64,000 bases of DNA, taken from positions 23,623 to 87,622 of the forward strand of contig JAFGQK010000057.1 in the NCBI GenBank assembly GCA_016935735.1. The letters run 5' to 3'. The translations under genes and the position numbers were made by a program. Below are positions 42,601 to 51,600 of this stretch, piece after piece (within the stretch, counting starts at the first letter, position 1; every line of letters starts with the position of its first letter). Origin of the DNA: Spirochaetales bacterium (GTDB lineage Bacteria > Spirochaetota > Spirochaetia > SZUA-6 > JAFGRV01). The notes beneath the pieces are model-generated. The model was not told the origin of the DNA. It saw nothing but the letters and a program-made list of their open reading frames with translations, and did no database searches.

Positions 42601-45600
42601 CCGGCACGCCTGGGAATGATATCTCCCTGGCTGTTTTTCAATGGTTCCCATGCCCTGGTTTTATGTACAACATAAAAGGGAGTATTATCGAGGTTAATAT
42701 ATGGGTTGAGTGAATTAAAATGTAAACTGGCAGGCAGGACGCTGTGTTTAAATGCCAGTAACACCTTGATAACACCGGCGATTCCTCCCCCGGCTTCCAG
42801 GTGGCCGATATTGGTTTTAACAGAACCCAGACCACAGAATGGTTTTGCCGGTCGATCTGATTCGGCATTTGCGTCCATTTTCGCATATGCTTCTTTAAGC
42901 CCATTGACCTCAATAGGGTCCCCTATAGCAGTTCCCGTACCGTGTGCCTCTATATAACTCACCGTATTGAGACTGATCCGGGCATCTTTGTAAGCCTTTA
43001 AAAGCAGTTCAGATTGTGCCCTGGGATTGGGAGCTGTTAAAGATTGGGTCTGCCCTCCATGATTTTCCGCCACCCCTAAAATGATCGCGTAAATAGTATC
43101 CCTGTCGGCTTCGGCTTGTTTCAAGGACTTTAAAATAATCGCGCCGACACCCTCTCCCCTCACATACCCATTAGCTTTCTCATCAAAAGTTTTACACCTT
43201 CCATCCGGGCTGAGCATCCCTGTCAGCCGGAATGAAATATGAAACTTGGGACGCAGGATAATATTCACTCCCCCGGCAATTGCCAGGGAACATTCGCCAT
43301 TTCTGATACAATCAACAGCATGCTTGATGGCAACCAGGGAACTGGAACATGCCGTGTCTATCACTTCGCTCGGGCCGTGTATATTCAGCAGGTATGATAT
43401 CCGGTTTGCAATTATGGAATTATTTATCCCGCTGGATATGAATGGATTAATGCTCAGTCCATAATCCTTCATGAGTTCATTATAATCGTTTAGCGAAGCA
43501 CCGACAAACAAACCGGTATTTGTTCCGGATAACTCATCCGGGTTGTATCCGGAGTCTTCCAGTGCGCTCCAGACCGTTTCCAGGAATAACCTCTGCTGGG
43601 GGTCCATATATGCTGCTTCACGAGGTGATATACTAAAGAACCGGGCATCAAATTTATCCACATCTTTAATAAAACCTCCCCATTTCACATCTGTTTTATC
43701 AGTTCCGCTTTTTGGGTCACCATAGTATTGTTTCCAATTCCAGCGATTTTCCGGTATTTCCGTAATCATATCTTTCTCATTCACCAGATGTTGCCAGAAA
43801 TCTGCCAGAGTCTCTGATTGGGGAAATTTTCCCCCGATTCCTATAATAGCAACATGTTTCCGGTTTTCTGAAACTTCGTCAATCTCCTGCTTGAAATTAT
43901 TTTCACTTGTCTGGTGAGATGCTGTAATCTGCGGGATGAATCTATTTGATGCTGCATTCATGATTATCGTACCGGTTTTTTTGTTCTCTATATCCGATTG
44001 CCGGTGCTTTATTTTATCGAATTTATTATAATAGGCGGTTACTTTTTGATTATTCTCCTGGTAGAGAAAAAAGGAAAAATCATGTAATGTCTGATACTCA
44101 TAAAATACTGCCGGAGAAATAGTACTATTATATCTCTCATTAATACGATTGGCAAAATGGGTAAAGGTAATGGAATCAAAGCCAAAACTGCTGAATTTCT
44201 CACCAGCACTTATTTTCTCCGGCAGTAACTTTAAGATTTCCGATATATCCAGGGATAAGTCTTTCTTGACCTGCCTGACAATGGAATCCTCTTCTCCTGG
44301 TTCAATTGTGTTATCAGTGGAAATACCTGGACAACCATTGCGTTTCCCCTGTGTATGATCTTTATTTTCTTGAAAAAGGGCAACGATTTTCCCCGGCTCC
44401 CCTATAATGATACCGATGTTTGAGACCTGCTCTTCAAGAACTTTTTCAAATACATCCAATCCCGATTCAGTATCCATTCCTTTGAAACCATATAGGTTCT
44501 CAAGATGCCTGACAGAATAATCATCCAGTTTCATACCCCCCTGTTGCCACCAGGGCCAGTTTATTGAAATAGTTCTTCCTGATCTTGTGTTATTTTCTCT
44601 CATCATTTCCCTGTACAGGACAAAATCATCCAGGAAACGGTTTGCAAAAGAATAATCTGACTGTCCGATATGCCCGATTATGGATGAGGTGGATGAGAAC
44701 AGTATAAAGAAATCAAGTTTTTCAGACTTTAAAACATCATCCAGGAAGAGTGTTCCCCATACCTTGGATGCGATGACTGCTTCACTATCTTCCCGGGATT
44801 TATTAATAACAAGCGAATCCCTGATAACACCGGCACAATGTATGATGCCATTTAATTGCCGGTACCTGGCTTTGATCCGGGAAATAAGCCTTTTTACTGC
44901 TTTATGTTTGGAAATATCCGATTTCAGATAGGATACCTCGGCACCCAGTGATTCAAGCTGATTGATCTTTCTTCTTTTCTCTTCATTAAGATCACTTCGC
45001 CCGGTTAATACTAATTTTACTTTCATCTTTCGAGTTATGTACCGGGCAAAAATAAATCCCAGTCCCCCGGATCCGCCTGTTATCAGGTAAACGCCGTTTT
45101 CTTTTAATGTACTGGCATTTTCGCTATTCAAATCCCGGGCTTGTATTATATCTGCAAAATCACCTGTTTTTACTTTTTTGATAAAACGCTGCTGTAATGA
45201 TGCATAACGTATTTCAATGACACCTTGCCAGGGATTAATACTTTCATTAATAATTATCTCATAAAACTTGTCCGAAAATACTCCTTTACACCGGATCTCA
45301 AGTACTTTAAAGGATAATCTCGGATTTTCCCGTTGGATACTCTGGACCAGGCCGCCCAGGGAGGCAAACTGGGGTTGATGGATATTCGTATGATTAAAAT
45401 AGGTATAAATGATTTTTACTTCACCTGTTGTCACTCCTCCCAGCAGGGCCTTGCAGAGAAACTGGATTGAAAAAAGACCCTGGTCAAGCTGTTCCCCGAT
45501 TTTATCCGGATCAATGGTATCAGCAGCCTGCGACCACAGATGCAGTACCGTGTCAGGTGTAAATTTCTTATCCTTAAGGGATAACAATAATTTGATATAA

Positions 45601-48600
45601 TCTTCTTCAACGCCGGGGTTGATTTCATAGCGCATATCACCGCAATCCAGAAACTCCTTTCCCGGCTTAACCAGCACAATACCTGTCTGTTGCAGATGAA
45701 GCATTTTATGAATGCATGGCAGTATTTCATCACCCGGGGCGAATATAATGCATGCAGTCGCAGGATTCCACCCTGGTCCGTTTTCAGGGAGTGGTACTTC
45801 CTCCCATTGACAGGTGAAATATATTTTTCGGCTGATTTTATTGAGAGTAGCACTCATCCCGGTTTCATGTTTCTGCGGAAAAGGGCGTGAAAAATAGTCT
45901 TTAATACCGACGAGTATATTCCCGTCTTCATCGATAATGCGGATATCATATTTTGTCATATCTGTTAAAGAAGCGGAATTCCCCGCGGCATTGGTTGCTA
46001 TTGCATAGCAAACAGGTGTTAGTGGCTTATGTAATTCCACTTCGCCGATAGTAAAGGGAATATAAGGTTGGGCAGGTACGCCCCGGAGTTTACTTTTCCA
46101 GACAGTCACCGTTTGAAGGGAACCATCCAATAAGGCAGGTGACAGGACAACATCATGACTTATTTCCCCTTGCAGTTCAAGGATAGAGATGGCCATATCC
46201 TGTGTATAATAAAGTTCTTTGATTACCTGATAGCTTTTCCCGTATTCATACCCTATGGACTTTAACAATCGATAGCATTCTGATTTTCCTATTACCCCTT
46301 CAGATCTCTCTTTCATATTATTTATGTTAAATCGTTCACCACTTTGTTCTGTTCCGATTATGGGAATGAGTATGGTATCATTCTTTTTTGCGGTCTGGAT
46401 TCCGTTTTCCGGCTCCATTTCCCATTCAGCATGGATGATAGCATGATCATTATTATGTCCGGTCCGGGCACAGCACTTAATTGAATTTTCCCCCGGTTTA
46501 AGGCTTATGAATAACTCCTTTGCCGTTTCATTAACAATAACCGGTCTTATCCAGACTATATTTTTAAGTGTATTTATTTGTTTTCCCTGCAAGGATACGG
46601 TACCTGCTATTCTTGCCATTTCAAAATAGGCAGCCCCCGGTAAAATCATCTGTCCATTAATGATATGATCTCCTACAAACAGGTCATGCCGTGAAAGCGA
46701 TTTCTTGAAACACTGCTCATATAGATTTGAGACATTACAGTCTATCATTGAATGCAGGCGATCGCTTTTATTATCAGCACTTTCATCTGTTTCGGGTTTG
46801 CATTTGCCGGTAATCCAGTATTTTTCACCTGAAAACCTGTATGTGGGTAAAGGAACACGCCCTGGGTGTTTGTTCCTGTACAGTATATCCCAATCGATTT
46901 CAATTCCCTGGATCCACCTGACAGCGAGTGTGTCATGTTTGTTCGCTGCCACTAACTCCTGCACATATGCTGAATTTATTTTTTCCTCCGGTAATACCCG
47001 TGTCCCGGCTCTCTTGTTATTGATATTACCTGCATAAATCCGTTCTCCGGTTGTAGTTCCATGGCAAAATCCTGTTAGTTTAACAATCATCTCATCTATA
47101 TTGCCGGCTATAAGGGCAAGCCTCTCCTGCATGGCGACGCGGCCGGTCTGGAGTGTATAAGCAATATCACAAAGTTTAATGTTTATGGAATTCGATTGTA
47201 CATGCTTCAGGAAATTTATAAAGACTTTAAGGTAAAGGATTAAATTCTCTCTATTCCTGTTTGAAAAAACAAGAATATATACATTATCATCCGTTTCTTT
47301 ATCCGGTATTCTTTCATATTCCTCCAGGATAAAATGAGTATTCACTCCCCCCGCTCCAAAGGAACTGATACCTGCACGTAATGGAAAAGTAACAGGTTTT
47401 CCTTCCACATTTAATGTGGGCCTTTCCCACCTGGAAACTCGCTGTTGCACAAAAAAAGGCGTTTGGTCAAATGGTATCAAGGGGTTCAATTTGCCCGCGT
47501 TGAGTGAAGGAACCAGTAAGCCGTGCTTCATTTGTAATAATACTTTTATAATTCCGGCAATGGCAGCCGCGGACTCCAGGTGTCCGATATTGGATTTTAC
47601 CGAACCGATTGCACAGAACTGTGTATCGTTCTTATGTGCGGTAAGATTCATATTTTCCTTATAGGCTTCAGTTAATCCCCTTAATTCGATTGGATCCCCC
47701 AGGGAAGTTCCGGTACCGTGAGCTTCAATATAACTCATCGTACGTGGATCTATTTTACTATTATGCAAAGCCTTTACTATAAGTTCTTTTTGTGCCAGGG
47801 GGCTGGGAACCGTAAATCCATTTGTTTTTCCGCCAGAATTTATGGCACTCCCTTTAATAACGGCATAAATATAATCACCATCTCTTTCTGCTGCCTGCAG
47901 GGGTTTAAGAAGAATAGCACCCACACCTTCTCCGTAGAGTGTGCCAGTGGCATTTTCCCCAAATGGACGTATGATATTGTCACGGGATAATACCTGCATT
48001 TGGGAGTACTGTATAAACCTGCTCGGATGTATGAAAAGATTGATTCCTCCCACTATAGCGGCAGCACAATCATTTTCACGGATACTTCTACAGGCGAGAT
48101 GCAGTGCGGTTCCAGCGGATGAACAGGCCGTATCTACGGTAATGCTCGGGCCATGAAAATCGAAAAAATAGGAAATACGGTTAGGTATTTGATAAAAATC
48201 CGAGTTCCGGTATGCGCTTTCTCCCTGGATTGCTGCCTGGTTTGTCAAGGTATTGTAATCACTTGCAATAAGTCCTACAAACACTCCTGTGTCCCTATCA
48301 AAAGTATCCGGCGTATAACCCGCATCTTCTAAAAGTCCCCAAACAACTTCCAGAAAAAGCCTTTGCTGGGGATCCATCAGTTCTGCTTCCCTTGGAGATA
48401 TATTAAAAAAGGCCGCGTCAAAACGGTCTATAGCATCTAGAAATCCCCCCCATTTACAGTATGATTTCCCGGGTTTCCCGGTTTTATCATAATAGAAGCC
48501 GCTATTCCAGCGGTCTCCGGGTACTTCATAGATTGAATATCTGCCATTTACCAGATTATTCCAAAACTCTGCCGTATCGGCTGCAAGGGGAAATCTTCCA

Positions 48601-51600
48601 TTAATACCGATAATGGCAATATCATTACCAGATGCTTTACCGGTCCGGGTGGATAAACCCGATTCATCGATTTTTTGTATTTTTTGTGTGTTTTGCGTAG
48701 AATCATTTTTATTGTTTATCAACCAGTCAATAATACTTCTCATAGTCTTATGTTCAAATAGCAATGTCGGTATGACATTGTTAAATTCCCTGTGCAAAGC
48801 AGAGGTTATTTCCACTATTTTTAAGGAATTCCTGGCTATATAGGTATCAATCTCTTCATCCTCATTCAGGTTTGCTTTTGAAAGAAGCAGCACCCGGGAA
48901 AAGATATCTTTTACTTTATCAAGAATCATAGCATAATGCAGAGTGTCAGACAGGTGAATGGAAATTTCATGGGTATTGCCCTTTTCGATCTTCATATCAC
49001 CTGATTTATTATGCAAATATAAGTTTATCTCCTTTGATAATCTATCACTATCGCCAAGTTCAATGATACGGGTCAGAAACTTTTCTTTTTTCCTTACATG
49101 CGAAAAAGATAGTTGTGCCTGTTTTTCATGATTTTTTCTTTTTTGAGGGACAGCCTGATCGCTCATGTTTTCCGATGGCTTAAAAGCAACTTCCAGAAGG
49201 GCAGCAGCCGGAATAATAAATTCAGTTTTATCATTCTCATGGGTGGTGATATGTTTTTTTGCAATGTGCTTAAGAAACAGCCATGCCGGCTGGTTTCTTT
49301 GCGTTTTAATAAATATACCTTTTAAATTCTGTAATTTCTTTTTTTTAGCATCTGCACCAAGCCATGCCATCATTCTGTATTCTACGCCGCGTCCCAGCAC
49401 ACGACAACTCAAAAGCAGTGTATCAAGTACCAGATCCTTACCCGTTATTTTTGTTATCATAACACCCACTGTGCCATAGTCCCCGAAACGATCGCTTACA
49501 TCGACTGTCCAGCATTCACAGGTTTCATCTTTTAATAGATGAGTGATCTCGGCGGGAGACCGTCTTGTTGTGGAAAAATTAAACTGATTGGTTCTGCTGG
49601 TAAGCTGTGAAACACGGGCAATTTTTGCTTCGGTGAGCAGGTTAATCTTAATATCCAATTTAAGGTTTTCAATATATTCCTCGAAACTGTAACAGGAGGT
49701 TTTAAACTCTTCCCTTTTGATATTTGCCCGGTATGATTCATGCCGGTTTTTATCCTCATCCGTCACAGCATAATTATCCAGCATCCAGATATGCTCAAGA
49801 AAATATTTTCTATTCTTTACCTCTGGCCAATGCAGGGTAAATACACCCGGATTGTTTTCATTAACCTCGGCACATTCCACAGGATTATCATCAAAAAGAA
49901 AGAATGCCCCTGCCCCCAAATTCAATGAATCAGCAAGGGAGTGGATATTCTGGGATTTAGGAAGCCAATTTATCCTGCTTTCTATGATATGTTCCTTTTT
50001 AAGGGGCATACTGTTCTGCTCATCGTATACATCCCAGATATCCTTTGGATTATTTTTACTGCAAAGACAGAGCAGTAATCCTTCATTATGCTTTTTTACA
50101 AGAAATTGTTGAAACGTTCTATACCAGCCTTTGATCTTCACGCCCTGTGGTCCATCCTCGCCGCATACACCTTCCCAGAGGGTATTATCACAATCAAGGG
50201 CAATAACTTTGTACGGTGCATTTTTAATAATATATAATCTTCGAAATATCAATGTGGATAAAAAATGGTAGTATTCCGGGAAATATGGAATATGTCCCAT
50301 TTCATTTCCCATGGGATCAAAGATATTGACAATACCATAGTATTTGTGGTAATCCCGGGCATTTATAAGATCAATAGCTCCCAGTTTCTTGATATGTTGC
50401 ACAAGTTTTGTTTCCATTTTCCTAAACAATTTTTTTATGGAAGTGTTTTGTTCATATTCCGGTGAAGCCGGGCAGAGTAAAAGCAGCATATAACATCCCT
50501 GCCGCCCTGAGTAAGATTGTAAAGCCATGATTAAATCATTGAATACAGACCACAGATAGCTTTTTAATTGTGAGATGTTTTCATTGTTTTTTACCATTAC
50601 GCCTTTATCATCTTTATTGGCTTGGTAATATCTTAGCCAATCATCAAACTTCAAAATAATGACATTCATGCCATTGGAATTCCTGGTAAAAACACTGAAA
50701 GGATCCAATAACTCCTGAAACACCTGATTATAAGGAGCAAACTGAATATCGATGGGTGTATCCAGTTCTTTTTCCCAGAACTCTAATCCATCACGTAATG
50801 GCTCTGCCGTAAATGTCGCGGAAATAGTGAGTTGAATATTTTTGTCTTTTGTCCGGTCAGGTGTTTTTTCACTACTAATTCCAATATCACTCATTTTATT
50901 TATCCGGATGTCATCCGGGCTATGGCTGCGAAGTGCATAGAGGTTAATAATCCCGGAATGACTCAGATTCTTTTCTTTTTCCATTTTTGTTGAAAACCCT
51001 TTACCGTGTAATAACCGTTCTACTTCTTTTATTGATTCATCCGGCAACTTATGCAATTCCATTACTATTTGTTTTATTTTAGGCCAATCTCTGTCTTTAA
51101 TCCCTTTCAGGATATTAAGTTCGTGCTTCTCTGCATCTATTTTTAAAAGATCAATTATTGCCACATCAGATTCGGCCATAATGTCTGATATGGTTTTTAT
51201 CTTGCATTTATATTCAATTTTATTACTTAATTTGTTTTTTATTATTTCATTAAGGCAATTCTCTTCAAAATCATTATTTAAAGAATTGGAACTCAGAATA
51301 CCATCTTTTAAGATTTCATAATCGCTGGCATAATCTGCATTAAATCCGGAAATAATTGAATAATCAGGATAAAAAGTAAAGATGCTTTCACCCTCTTTAT
51401 CTGATACCCCGCATTGTAATATCGCAATATTATTTTCATATTCCTTTGTATTAAAACGAATTATGTCATTTAATTCGGGGGAAGGTTCAATCGCAACTAC
51501 TTTTATATTACCGTACTGGTTTAAAACAAATAATGAAAAAAGACCTATGTTTGCGCCAACATCAAATACACAATCTCCCGGATTGATCGTTATCCCGTTT

